This document shows positions 42,333-50,679 of a DNA stretch of 64,000 bases, piece after piece. This stretch comes from Tardibacter sp963781025 (GTDB taxonomy: Bacteria > Pseudomonadota > Alphaproteobacteria > Sphingomonadales > Sphingomonadaceae): assembly GCA_963781025.1 (NCBI GenBank), contig CAWADU010000003.1, positions 1,922,001 through 1,986,000 on the forward strand, read 5' to 3'. Made by a program: the position numbers and the translations under genes. Numbering within the stretch: the first letter of the stretch is position 1; every line of letters starts with the position of its first letter. A model generated the notes under the pieces. The model was not told the DNA's origin and ran no database searches. It saw nothing but the letters and a program-made list of their open reading frames with translations.

Positions 42333-42881
42333 CTATTTCGGCGCGATCACCATCAGCATCTGGCGACCTTCCATACGAGGATATTGCTCGATCTTGGCGA
42401 CCTCGTTGGTGTCTTCCTGCACGCGCTGAAGCAACTGCATGCCGAGCTGGCCATGGGCAAGTTCACGGCCACGAAAACGCAGCGTGACCTTCACCTTGTC
42501 GCCTTCGCCGATGAACTTGTGGATGGCCTTCATCTTCGTATCATAATCATGATCGTCGATGTTCGGCCGCATCTTGATTTCTTTGATGTCCTGCGTCTTC
42601 TGGCTCTTGCGGGCGACGTTCGCCTTCTTCTGCGCCTCGTACTTGTATTTGCCGACATCGAGGAACTTGCACACGGGCGGATCGGCGTTCGGCGACACCT
42701 CGACAAGATCGAGGCCGACTTCGGCGGCCTGTTCGATCGCCTCCCGCGTATACATTACGCCCAGATTTTCGCCTTCCTCATCGATCACCCGCACTTTCGG
42801 CACGGTGATGAATTCATTGTAACGAGGACCGTTGGTTGGCGGCGGCGGCGTCATCATGCGCCGGGACGTGGGCGGTGGTAT
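42333..42881 (-). CDS. infC: Translation initiation factor IF-3, probable ATA start codon
   Basis: IF-3 of about 182 residues. The N-domain includes NEFITVPKVRVIDEEGENLG, the linker lysines follow (KYKYEAQKKANVARKSQKTQ), and the C-domain includes RFRGRELAHGQLGMQLLQRV. In the region where the protein should begin the only well-placed ribosome-binding site (AGGAG, 8 nt spacing) precedes an ATA codon at 42881. An upstream in-frame ATG at 42914 and internal ATGs at 42854/42851 lack comparable sites. IF-3 genes often use rare AUU/AUC/AUA starts for autoregulation. Downstream of thrS and transcribed with it. Confidence 0.92.
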   Translation of the reverse strand: MPPPTSRRMMTPPPPTNGPRYNEFITVPKVRVIDEEGENLGVMYTREAIEQAAEVGLDLVEVSPNADPPVCKFLDVGKYKYEAQKKANVARKSQKTQDIKEIKMRPNIDDHDYDTKMKAIHKFIGEGDKVKVTLRFRGRELAHGQLGMQLLQRVQEDTNEVAKIEQYPRMEGRQMLMVIAPK

Positions 42882-43045
42882 GGCAGGTTCTCCTGTTGTG
42901 GCGTCAAAATCCAAGGACGCGATGTAATGCGCCTCGCGTCAAAGCGAAAGACCCTATAGGCGGGACCTTCGCTTTTTGCGGCTGTTGTTGCGCGGGCGCT
43001 TCGCTTGGTCCCTTGTGCCATGCCGGATATTCCAGCACGACCGCC

Positions 43046-45029
43046 TTACGCAAGATCAGGCGGCGTGGCCTCTTTCGTCAACCGCGCGAGCGCCTCGGCC
43101 AGCGGCAAAACCTCCTGCCCGCCGTCTTGCCCCAACTTCCTGATCGCGACCGTGCCTTCCTCCGCCTCACGCTTGCCGACAACCAGAAGATAGGGGACCT
43201 TGGCCAGCGAATGCTCGCGCACCTTGTAGTTGATCTTCTCGTTGCGCAGGTCGGGAACAGCGCGCACGCCCGCGGCCTGCAACGCTTCGACCAGCTTTTC
43301 GGCATAAGCGTCGGCATCCGAGACGATCGTCGCGACCACAGCCTGGGTCGGCGCGAGCCATAGCGGCATGCGCCCCGCATAGTTTTCGATCAGGATCGCG
43401 ATGAACCGCTCCATCGATCCGACAATGGCGCGGTGGAGCATCACCGGGCGGTGTTTGGCCCCATCCTCTCCCACATAGCTCATGTCGAACCGTTCCGGCA
43501 GCACGAAGTCGAGCTGCAGCGTCCCGCACTGCCAGCTCCGGCCGATTGCGTCACGCAGGTGGAACTCGATCTTCGGGCCGTAGAACGCCCCCTCGCCGGG
43601 CGCCCATTCGAACGGCAGGCCAGCCTCGTTGAGTGCTTGCTCCAGCCCCGCTTCCGCCTTGTCCCACACCGCGTCGTCGCCGGCGCGGCTGTCGGGTCGG
43701 GTGGCGAGCTTTACGAACCAGTCCGTGAAGCCGAGGTCATCGTAAACGCGCTTCAACAGCGTAATGAACAGCCCCGAACTCCTCGAGGAACTGGTCCTCG
43801 CGGCAGAAGATGTGCGCATCGTCCTGCACGAACTGGCGCACGCGCATCAGCCCGTGGAGCGCGCCATGCGGTTCGTTCCTGTGGCAGCAACCGAACTCGG
43901 CCATGCGGATCGGCAGGTCGCGATAACTCTTGATGCCCTGGCCGAAAATCTGGATGTGCGCGGGGCAGTTCATCGGTTTCAACGCCATGAACACCGCGTC
44001 CTGCGAGATCAGCGGCTCGCCCTCGTCGGTCGAGGGGCGCTCGTCGGGCACGACGAACATATTCTCGCGGAACTTGCCCCAATGCCCCGACGTCACCCAG
44101 AAGTCGTTGCGGAACACCTGCGGCGTCCGCACTTCCTGATAGCCCGCGTCGTTCAGACGGCGGCGCATGTACTGCTCCAGCGCCTGATAGAGCGTCCAGC
44201 CCTGCGCATGCCAGAAGATCGATCCCGCCGCTTCCTCCTGGAAGTGGAACAGGTCCATTTCCCGGCCAAGCTTGCGATGGTCGCGCTTCGCCGCTTCCTC
44301 CAGCCGCGTCAGATGCGCATCCAGTTGCTTCTTGTTGAGCCAGCCGGTGCCGTAGATGCGGCTGAGCATCGCGTTCTTCTGGTCGCCGCGCCAATAGGCG
44401 CCCGACACACGCGTCAGCCTGAAGGCCTGCGGATCAAGCTTGCCGGTCGAGGGCAGATGCGGGCCCCGGCACATGTCCATCCAGTCGCCGCCCGACCAAT
44501 AGACGGTGATCTCCTCGCCTTCGGGAAGCTCGCCCGCCCATTCGGCCTTGAAGCTTTCGCCATCGGCCTTCCAGCGCGCAATGAGGTCTTCGCGCTTCCA
44601 TACCTCGCGCTTCAGCGGTTTGTCGGCGGCGATGATCTCGCGCATCTTCGCTTCGATGGCGGGCAGATCCTCGTCCGTGAAGGGCCGATCCTTCGGCGCG
44701 AAGTCGTAATAAAAGCCGTCCTCCGTCGCCGGGCCGAAGGTGATCTGCGTGCCGGGATGAAGCGCCTGCACGGCTTCGGCCAGCACGTGCGCGTAATCGT
44801 GCCGGGCAAGCTCCAGCGCATCGGCCTCGTCCCGCGCGGTAACGAGCGCAAGGTTCGCGTCGCCTTCAAAGGGGCGGCCAAGATCACGCAGCTCGCCGTT
44901 CACGCGTGCGGCGAGCGAGGCCTTCAACAGCCCAGGGCTGATCGACGCGGCAATGTCGGCGGGCGTGGTTCCGGCCGCAACCTCTCGCACCGAACCGTCG
45001 GGAAGCGTGATCGAGAGAATGTCGGCCAT
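43046..45029 (-). pseudogene. thrS: Threonyl-tRNA synthetase, split by a one-base insertion
   Basis: ThrRS charges tRNA-Thr. From ATG 45029 the N-terminal TGS domain (LSITLPDGSVREVAAGTTPA), the HxxxH editing-domain motif (HDYAHVLAEAVQAL) and the catalytic core to FVQDDAHIFCREDQFLEE are in one frame. The remaining core and anticodon-binding domain (GLFITLLKRVYDDLGF onward to 43046) are in the next frame. One extra G in a GGGG run (CCCC 43772-43775 on the plus strand) causes the shift; removal restores a 660-residue protein of normal length. Since thrS is normally essential and single copy, this is strong evidence for a sequencing or assembly error. Confidence 0.95.
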
Positions 45030-45116
45030 AAATGCTTTCAAGTTCAACTTGCGATTGATGATTCAACTTTTGCGTGACCCTTGAGAAGCGGGCGCGCAAC
45101 TGTCAAGTGAAGGGCA

Positions 45117-45872
45117 ATGACCGAGCTTCAATATATCGATCGCGGCGATGGCATGCGCCTCGCCTATCGCCACCGGCCGGCCTTGCCTGGTGGCGTTGGT
45201 GGCCCGACCATCGTCTTCCTGCCCGGCTATATGTCGGACATGGAGGGGACCAAGGCGGTCGCGCTCGACGAATGGGCGGGCGTGGAAGGCCGCGCGATGC
45301 TTCGGTTCGATTATTCGGGCTGCGGGGCGTCCGGGGGCCGGTTCGAGGACGGGACGATCGACGTCTGGCGCGACGATGCGCTGAAAGTCATCGACGCCGT
45401 GACCGAAGGGCCGCTGCTTCTCGTCGGATCGTCGATGGGCGGATGGCTGATGCTGCTGATCGCGCTGGCGCGGCCAGAGCGGGTGAAGGCGTTGGCGGGC
45501 ATCGCCGCCGCGCCCGATTTCACCAACTGGGGTTTCAGCGAGGACGACAAAGCGCGGCTCAAGGCCGAAGGGCGGATCGAGGAACAGTCGGAATATTCCG
45601 ACGAGCCCTATGTGACGACGCTCGCCTTCTGGGAAAGCGGCGAACGCAACCGGCTGCTGTCAAACGAAATCCCCATCGACGCGCCGGTGCGGCTCCTTCA
45701 CGGACATGACGACAATGACGTGCCGTGGCCGATCTCCCCCAAGCTTGCCAACACGCTTCGTTCAGCCGACGTTCGGACAGTGCTGGTCAAAGGAGGCGAT
45801 CACCGCCTGTCGCGCCCGGAAGATCTGGGGCTGCTGCTGACGACGGTCTCTGAACTTCTGGAGATGGAATGA
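45117..45872 (+). CDS. Alpha/beta hydrolase
   Basis: A 251-residue hydrolase with the nucleophile elbow GSSMGG (residues 104-109, Ser106), oxyanion region FLPGYMSDMEGTK, and a C-terminal GGDHRLS supplying the His. It resembles carboxylesterase/BEM46-like (PalH/ABHD10-type) hydrolases found in alphaproteobacteria. Substrate not deducible. Divergent from thrS, with the ATG 87 nt away; overlaps the following TPR gene by 4 nt. Confidence 0.85.
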   Translation: MTELQYIDRGDGMRLAYRHRPALPGGVGGPTIVFLPGYMSDMEGTKAVALDEWAGVEGRAMLRFDYSGCGASGGRFEDGTIDVWRDDALKVIDAVTEGPLLLVGSSMGGWLMLLIALARPERVKALAGIAAAPDFTNWGFSEDDKARLKAEGRIEEQSEYSDEPYVTTLAFWESGERNRLLSNEIPIDAPVRLLHGHDDNDVPWPISPKLANTLRSADVRTVLVKGGDHRLSRPEDLGLLLTTVSELLEME

Positions 45873-46606
45873 CGCCCCTGCTGTTTTTCGCCGCCGCTGC
45901 CGCCGTCGCCCAGCCCGCCGACGAGGCGGAACAGTTCAAGCAGTGCGCGACGCTGGCGCAAAAAGATCCGAAGGCGGCGGTCGAAACGGCGCAGGCCTGG
46001 CGACTGAGGGGCGGCGACATCTCCGCCCGCCAGTGTCTGGGGCTCGCCTATATGGCGCTGGACCGGGCGGCGCCCGCCGCGCTGACGTTCGAGCAGGCGG
46101 CCCGCGCTGCCGAAACCGTGCGGGACCCGCGCGTGACCGATCTGTGGGGCCAGGCGGGCAATGCATGGCTGGCGGCAGGCGATGCGGCAAAGGCACGCAC
46201 CGCGCTTGATACGGCGCTTGCGAGGGGTGGCGGCAGCAAGGAATGGCAGGGCGAGCTTTATATCGATCGCGCGCGGTCTGATGTGGAACTGAACGATTTG
46301 GCGGTGGCGCGAACCGACCTCGACAAGGCGCTGGCGCTGGTGCCGGACGATCCCATGGGCTGGCTGCTGTCGGCCACGCTTGCCCGGCGCGCGCGGGATC
46401 TGGCGCGCGCGGCGAAGGACATCGTCGAAGCCATGAGACGCGCGCCCGACGATCCGAGTGTGGCGCTGGAGGCAGGCAATATCGCCGCGCTCCAGGGCGA
46501 CATCAAAGCCGCGCGGGAGGAATGGAGCGTGGCGGCAAGCAAGGGCGCGGGAACGCCGGCGGGCAAGTCCGCAGAAGCGGCGTTGGCGGCGAACCCGGCG
46601 GAATAA
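45869..46606 (+). CDS. TPR-repeat exported protein
   Basis: A 245-residue Ala-rich protein. A short hydrophobic N-terminus (MTPLLFFAAAAAVAQPADEA) may act as a signal peptide. The rest consists of helical hairpins of TPR type (for example LGLAYMALDRAAPAALTFEQ and LEAGNIAALQGDIKAAREEW). Likely periplasmic and protein-binding; the partner is unknown. Its ATG overlaps the hydrolase stop (ATGA), so the two are translationally coupled. Confidence 0.8.
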   Translation: MTPLLFFAAAAAVAQPADEAEQFKQCATLAQKDPKAAVETAQAWRLRGGDISARQCLGLAYMALDRAAPAALTFEQAARAAETVRDPRVTDLWGQAGNAWLAAGDAAKARTALDTALARGGGSKEWQGELYIDRARSDVELNDLAVARTDLDKALALVPDDPMGWLLSATLARRARDLARAAKDIVEAMRRAPDDPSVALEAGNIAALQGDIKAAREEWSVAASKGAGTPAGKSAEAALAANPAE

Positions 46607-46615
46607 CCACTGGGC

Positions 46616-47014
46616 CTAGGGAAAAGTCAGGCCCCAATAGCCGTACAGCCCCATGCCATAACGCGCATCGAACACCGGATATTCGTCGGCCGCAAAGCTG
46701 GGCGCATCGCGCAGCGCATCCTTGCTGATGCCGACGACATAGCCGCCTTGATTCTGGTCATATTTGAGGACCTTCCAGGGCAGCGGGTGATACCGTTCGC
46801 CAATTCCCAGGACACCGCCAAAGGACATGACGGCATAGAGCACCTGGCCGGTATATTTATCGATCATGAAATTATGGATGTGGCCCAGCCGTTCGCCATT
46901 CTGATCGTAGACGGCGGTGCCTTCGACCTTGCTTGAGGCAATGGTCCGGTCGGTTTCCTCTATGGGAAGCGGGTCGCCGATGTCTTCGGGATAGGTCGGG
47001 CGGTTGCCGGTCAT
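46616..47014 (-). CDS. PRC-barrel domain protein
   Basis: A 132-residue protein with a PRC-barrel core (GTAVYDQNGERLGHIHNFMI; VMSFGGVLGIGERYHPLPW; GGYVVGISKDALRDAPSF), a fold used for RNA or protein contacts. Specific role unknown; common as a stress-linked small protein in sphingomonads. Convergent with the TPR gene (9 nt between stops). Confidence 0.87.
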   Translation of the reverse strand: MTGNRPTYPEDIGDPLPIEETDRTIASSKVEGTAVYDQNGERLGHIHNFMIDKYTGQVLYAVMSFGGVLGIGERYHPLPWKVLKYDQNQGGYVVGISKDALRDAPSFAADEYPVFDARYGMGLYGYWGLTFP

Positions 47015-47136
47015 AATCTTCTCCTGAAGCGGCGGAGAAATTGAGGCCGCCGCTGTAGCGGCAAACCCCGCGCCTGCCGGGAGGTTCCATCAGCGGCCCG
47101 TCTCTATCCAGATACCGGCTCGGTCCGGATACCGGC

Positions 47137-47859
47137 TCAATCCAGATAGAAGTCGATCGTCGTCACCACGCGCACCTTCTGGAAGGGCGAGTTGGCGCCG
47201 GACCCGGCGTTGTCGCCGTCGCGCGCCCCGATGGAGAAATAACCTTGTGTCGCCTGCTTGATCGCGCCGACGCTTGTGCCCGAATCCTTGGCGAACTGTT
47301 CAGCTCCGTTGCGGGCGTCCTTTGTCGCGTCGGCGATCATCGCGGGCTTGATCGCGTTCAGCTTGGTGAAGCTGTAGACCATGCCCGAACCCTCCTCCAG
47401 CGCGACGCCCTGCCGGACAAGGTCGAACTGGCGCGCGAAGGCCCTCCTCGCATCCATCACCTTGGTCGTGCGAAGCTGAAGCCGCTGGCGTACGGTGATA
47501 TTGGGCGTGCCGTTGCTGTTGGTGTACTGGTTGACGTTGACGCCACCCAACGAAAGGTCGTCGGGCTGAAAGCCGAAACCCTGGAAGAAGCTGGTGATCG
47601 CCTGGGTGTTGGCGTCGATCCGCGCCTGAAGGGGCGCAAGCTCGGCCCCTTGCGCGGAATAGGCGATGGTCCAGGTGGCGAGATCCGCCGTGACGTTGCG
47701 TTCGGCCAGCCCGCGCATCGTGACCGCACGATCCGCATGGCGTGCGCGAACCAGGCCATTGCCAAGCAGATAGCCGCCGATCATCATGCCCAGAGCCAGA
47801 ATGACGGCGGTGACGATGAAGCCATTATTCCTGCTCGCTAGGTCGGTGCGATCTTCCAT
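47137..47859 (-). CDS. SIMPL domain (DUF541) envelope protein
   Basis: A protein of about 240 residues with an N-terminal membrane helix (about residues 12-35, FIVTAVILALGMMIGGYLLG) and a periplasmic SIMPL domain (VTMRGLAERNVTADLATWTI; KVMDARRAFARQFDLVRQGV; ending VRVVTTIDFYLD). Some SIMPL proteins relate to oxidative stress; function here is unknown. The start chosen is the ATG at 47859, with AAGGGGTGG upstream; the ATG at 47862 is equally in frame. A short imperfect direct repeat (GGATACCGGCTC-type) lies at its 3' end. Confidence 0.85.
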   Translation of the reverse strand: MEDRTDLASRNNGFIVTAVILALGMMIGGYLLGNGLVRARHADRAVTMRGLAERNVTADLATWTIAYSAQGAELAPLQARIDANTQAITSFFQGFGFQPDDLSLGGVNVNQYTNSNGTPNITVRQRLQLRTTKVMDARRAFARQFDLVRQGVALEEGSGMVYSFTKLNAIKPAMIADATKDARNGAEQFAKDSGTSVGAIKQATQGYFSIGARDGDNAGSGANSPFQKVRVVTTIDFYLD

Positions 47860-47940
47860 CATCCACCCCTTGGCTAATCCGTTGTCGCGAACCACATTAA
47901 TGCACGGTTTTATCGGTGTCGTGAACTCAAGGGATCGGGA

Positions 47941-48355
47941 ATGAAGTATCTTCACACCATGGTGCGCGTCTCCGACGTCAAGGAGAGTCTTCCGATTCTA
48001 CAATCTGCTCGGCCTTCGGGAGATTCGCCGGGTCGATAACGAAAAGGGCCGCTTCACGCTGATTTTCCTCGCCGCGCCCGGCGATGAGGAAGCGCAGGTG
48101 GAACTGACCTGGAACTGGGACGAGAAGGGCTATGACGGCGGCCGCAATTTCGGCCACATCGCCTATAAGGTCGAGAACATCTACGAAACCTGTCAGCGGC
48201 TGATGGATGCCGGAATAGCCATCAACCGGCCGCCCCGCGACGGGCACATGGCGTTCGTCCGGTCGCCCGACGGCATCTCGGTGGAGCTGTTGCAGGACGG
48301 CTGCCTCGAACCGGCCGAACCCTGGACCTCCATGCCCAACACGGGAAGCTGGTGA
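47941..48355 (+). pseudogene. gloA: Lactoylglutathione lyase (glyoxalase I), disrupted by a one-base insertion
   Basis: Glyoxalase I isomerises the methylglyoxal-glutathione hemithioacetal. The gene begins MKYLHTMVRVSDVKESL, then shifts frame at an extra C (CC 47992-47993); the expected continuation RFYNLLGLREIRRVDNEKGR and the rest (VELTWNWDEKGYDGGRNFGH; FVRSPDGISVELLQ) lie in the next frame. Removing the base gives a 137-residue enzyme with the metal-ligand His/Glu positions of the family. As given, translation stops after about 32 codons. gloB follows directly (stop/start TGATG), so the pair forms a methylglyoxal-detoxification unit. Probable sequence error. Confidence 0.93.
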
Positions 48356-49086
48356 TGACGGTCGAAATCGCCCAGGTTCCGGTCCTCAGCGACAATTACG
48401 TCTATCTGATGCATGAACCGGCAAGCGGGCGCACCACCGTGGTCGATCCGGCGGTCGGGCCGCCCGTGCTCGCCGAGGCGGAACGGCGCGGCTGGGCGAT
48501 CACCGACATCTGGAACACGCACTGGCATCCCGATCACACCGGCGCGAACCTCGAAATCAAGGCCGCCACGGGTGCGGTGATCACCGGCCCCAAGGCGGAA
48601 GAGGCCAGGATACCCGGCATCGACCGCACGGTAAGCGAAGGCGACACCGTGCGGCTGGGCGACGCAAAGGCCAGGGTGATCGAGGTGCCCGCGCATACCG
48701 CCGGCCACATCGCCTACTACCTGCCCGAAGACGACGCCCTGTTCTGCGGCGACACGCTGTTCGCGATGGGCTGCGGGCGGCTGTTCGAGGGCACGGCCGA
48801 GCAGATGTGGGACAATTTCGGCAAGCTCATGGCGCTGCCCGATCCGACGCGGGTCTATTGCGCGCACGAATATACCCAGTCCAACGGACGCTTTGCCCTG
48901 ACGGTGGAGCCGGGCAACCCGGCGCTGGTCGAACGGATGACGGCGGTGGACGCCGCGCGCGCGCGTGGCGAGCCGACCATCCCATCGACCATCGGCCTTG
49001 AACGGGCCACCAATCCGTTCACCCGCGCGGGATCGGTGGAGGAATTTGCCAGAAGACGGCTCGCAAAGGATAATTTCCGGAGCTAG
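48355..49086 (+). CDS. gloB: Hydroxyacylglutathione hydrolase (glyoxalase II)
   Basis: A 243-residue metallo-beta-lactamase-fold enzyme that hydrolyses S-lactoylglutathione. The metal motif THWHPDHTG, then HTAGHIAYY, CGDTLFAMGCGRLFEGTAEQ and YCAHEYTQSN, and the C-terminal NPFTR helix segment are all typical of GloB. The ATG at 48355 overlaps the gloA stop. Confidence 0.95.
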   Translation: MTVEIAQVPVLSDNYVYLMHEPASGRTTVVDPAVGPPVLAEAERRGWAITDIWNTHWHPDHTGANLEIKAATGAVITGPKAEEARIPGIDRTVSEGDTVRLGDAKARVIEVPAHTAGHIAYYLPEDDALFCGDTLFAMGCGRLFEGTAEQMWDNFGKLMALPDPTRVYCAHEYTQSNGRFALTVEPGNPALVERMTAVDAARARGEPTIPSTIGLERATNPFTRAGSVEEFARRRLAKDNFRS

Positions 49087-49153
49087 AATAACGTTCCGGG
49101 GGTAGAGTGCACCGGCGCGGCTGCGGGAACAGCCCTGCCAACGGAGAACGTCC

Positions 49154-49558
49154 ATGAAACACGCTGTGACCCTGATTGCGCTGATGGTGATCGGAGCGGG
49201 CTGCGCTGCGGCCGGCGAACCACCTGCGCGCACCGCCAAGGCCGAGGCCACGCTGGAAAAGGCACTGGCCGGACGGACGCCAGGCAAGCCGCAGAGCTGC
49301 GTCTCGCTTGCGGAAGTCCGGGACAGCCGGATCATCGACCGCAACACCATCCTGTTCGAGGGCTTGGGGGGCCGCGTCTGGCGCACCGATCCGCCGGGCG
49401 GCTGTTCGGGACTGGCACCCCAGCGCGCGATTGTGACCCGGTCGTCAATGACCCAGCATTGCCGGGGTGACATCTTCCACATCGTCGAGCCGCCAGCGCC
49501 GATGACCTTCGGCGCATGCAGCTTTGGCGACTTCGTGCCCTACACGAAGGTGAAGTAG
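49154..49558 (+). CDS. Small lipoprotein of unknown function (DUF6491-like)
   Basis: A 134-residue protein with a lipoprotein signal (MKHAVTLIALMVIGAGC; Cys17 after IGAG). The mature part has SCVSLAEVRDSRIIDRNTIL and four further cysteines (GGCSGL, QHCRGD, GACSFGDF), a pattern shared with small periplasmic proteins of the DUF6491 type. Function unknown. The ribosome-binding site is ACGGAGAACG. Confidence 0.7.
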   Translation: MKHAVTLIALMVIGAGCAAAGEPPARTAKAEATLEKALAGRTPGKPQSCVSLAEVRDSRIIDRNTILFEGLGGRVWRTDPPGGCSGLAPQRAIVTRSSMTQHCRGDIFHIVEPPAPMTFGACSFGDFVPYTKVK

Positions 49559-49633
49559 AAGATCCGCGCGGGACAAGCGATGCCGGGGCTGGCGAGCGGC
49601 CGAAACCGCCCGCCGCCCCCGCCCGCCGCCGCG

Positions 49634-50404
49634 CTATTGCGCCTTGGGAGCCGCCGCGCTGGCGTTTGCCGGCAGGCCGCCCAATTGCTGGACCAGCTTG
49701 GTATAGGCGTCGAGATAGGCAAGCACGATGACTTGGCCAATGTCGGTATTTTGATAACCACCGCCGCCGACGGCAGCCAAGCCGCCCCACCAGCCCGCAC
49801 CGCCGCCACCGCCAAACGAGAGGTCGGACTTGCGCGCATAGCCTTCGGTCATGCGCTCCTGTTCGGTGGTGCGCGCATTGACCAGCGTCAGCATGACATT
49901 GGCCTCTTTCTTCTTGATCGAGATGCCGCCTGCCAGCGCGCCGATGGTGCGTCCGCCAAGGAAGCCGCCGACAAGGCCGCCAAGGGCATTGCCACCCGAA
50001 TTGCTGTTCTGCGACACAATATCGGGCACGACGAAATAGTCCGCCGCCTTCACTTGCGCCCGGCCGATGTTCGAGCCGCGCTGCAGCTCGCCCGAGTTGG
50101 CCAGCGCGCGTTCGATGTTGCGGCTGGCCAAGCCCTTGTTGCGGTCGACAAGGCCGAAACAGCCGGATTTCATCACGAACAGCTTGATGATCGCTTCGGG
50201 CGAGCCAAGGCCAAGCTGTTGCCACCAGTTGGTGTCGGGCTCTACCACGGCGATGGTGCCAAGCCGTTTGTTGCAGATGGGAATTTCCGTCTGACCCTTT
50301 TCCTGCGCTTTGCGGCCCGAGGACTTGTCGGCGGCAAGAGCAGGCGTCGCAAGCAATGCCACGCCCGCAAGAAGACCGATCACGACATGACGACTATTTA
50401 GCAT
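49634..50404 (-). CDS. CsgG/HfaB-like exported protein
   Basis: A 256-residue protein with a signal peptide (VVIGLLAGVALLATPALAAD). Sections resemble the CsgG family: LGTIAVVEPDTNWWQQLGLG, GLVDRNKGLASRNIERALAN, AADYFVVPDIVSQN and MLTLVNARTTEQERMTEGYA; a glycine-rich stretch follows near residues 205-230. CsgG forms outer-membrane secretion channels for curli, but no curli subunit genes are nearby and the N-terminal lipobox Cys is missing, so a different role is likely. The start ATG 50404 gives the signal peptide; a longer frame to 50467 does not. Confidence 0.75.
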   Translation of the reverse strand: MLNSRHVVIGLLAGVALLATPALAADKSSGRKAQEKGQTEIPICNKRLGTIAVVEPDTNWWQQLGLGSPEAIIKLFVMKSGCFGLVDRNKGLASRNIERALANSGELQRGSNIGRAQVKAADYFVVPDIVSQNSNSGGNALGGLVGGFLGGRTIGALAGGISIKKKEANVMLTLVNARTTEQERMTEGYARKSDLSFGGGGGAGWWGGLAAVGGGGYQNTDIGQVIVLAYLDAYTKLVQQLGGLPANASAAAPKAQ

Positions 50405-50679
50405 CGCTAGACTCTCCCAAGAATCACAACAACATTCATATGCCAACCTTGAACGAACCGCCATCATTCAATCGGATCTAATCGATTATTCCAATCTTTC
50501 GTTCATCGGGCGGCCGCTACCTTCCCCGGACCACTCACAGCACTGCACGCGACTGTGACCTTTCCGCCTCACTTTGAAAAGCTTTGAAATCTGCACTTGC
50601 CGGCTGAAAAAAATAACTACATGATTCAGGAAACTTAGCCGCAATTACATAAACGGTCTTCGGCGGAGGGGTAGTGGTG

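Noticed and set aside
43021..43050. CCGCC/GGCGG hairpin at the thrS stop
   Set aside because: Overlaps the coding end and lacks a T-tract, and infC continues downstream in the same direction, so not called a terminator.
47107..47150. Imperfect direct repeat GGATACCGGCTC at the 3' end of the SIMPL gene
   Set aside because: Only two imperfect units, no structure or known function; not listed as a feature.
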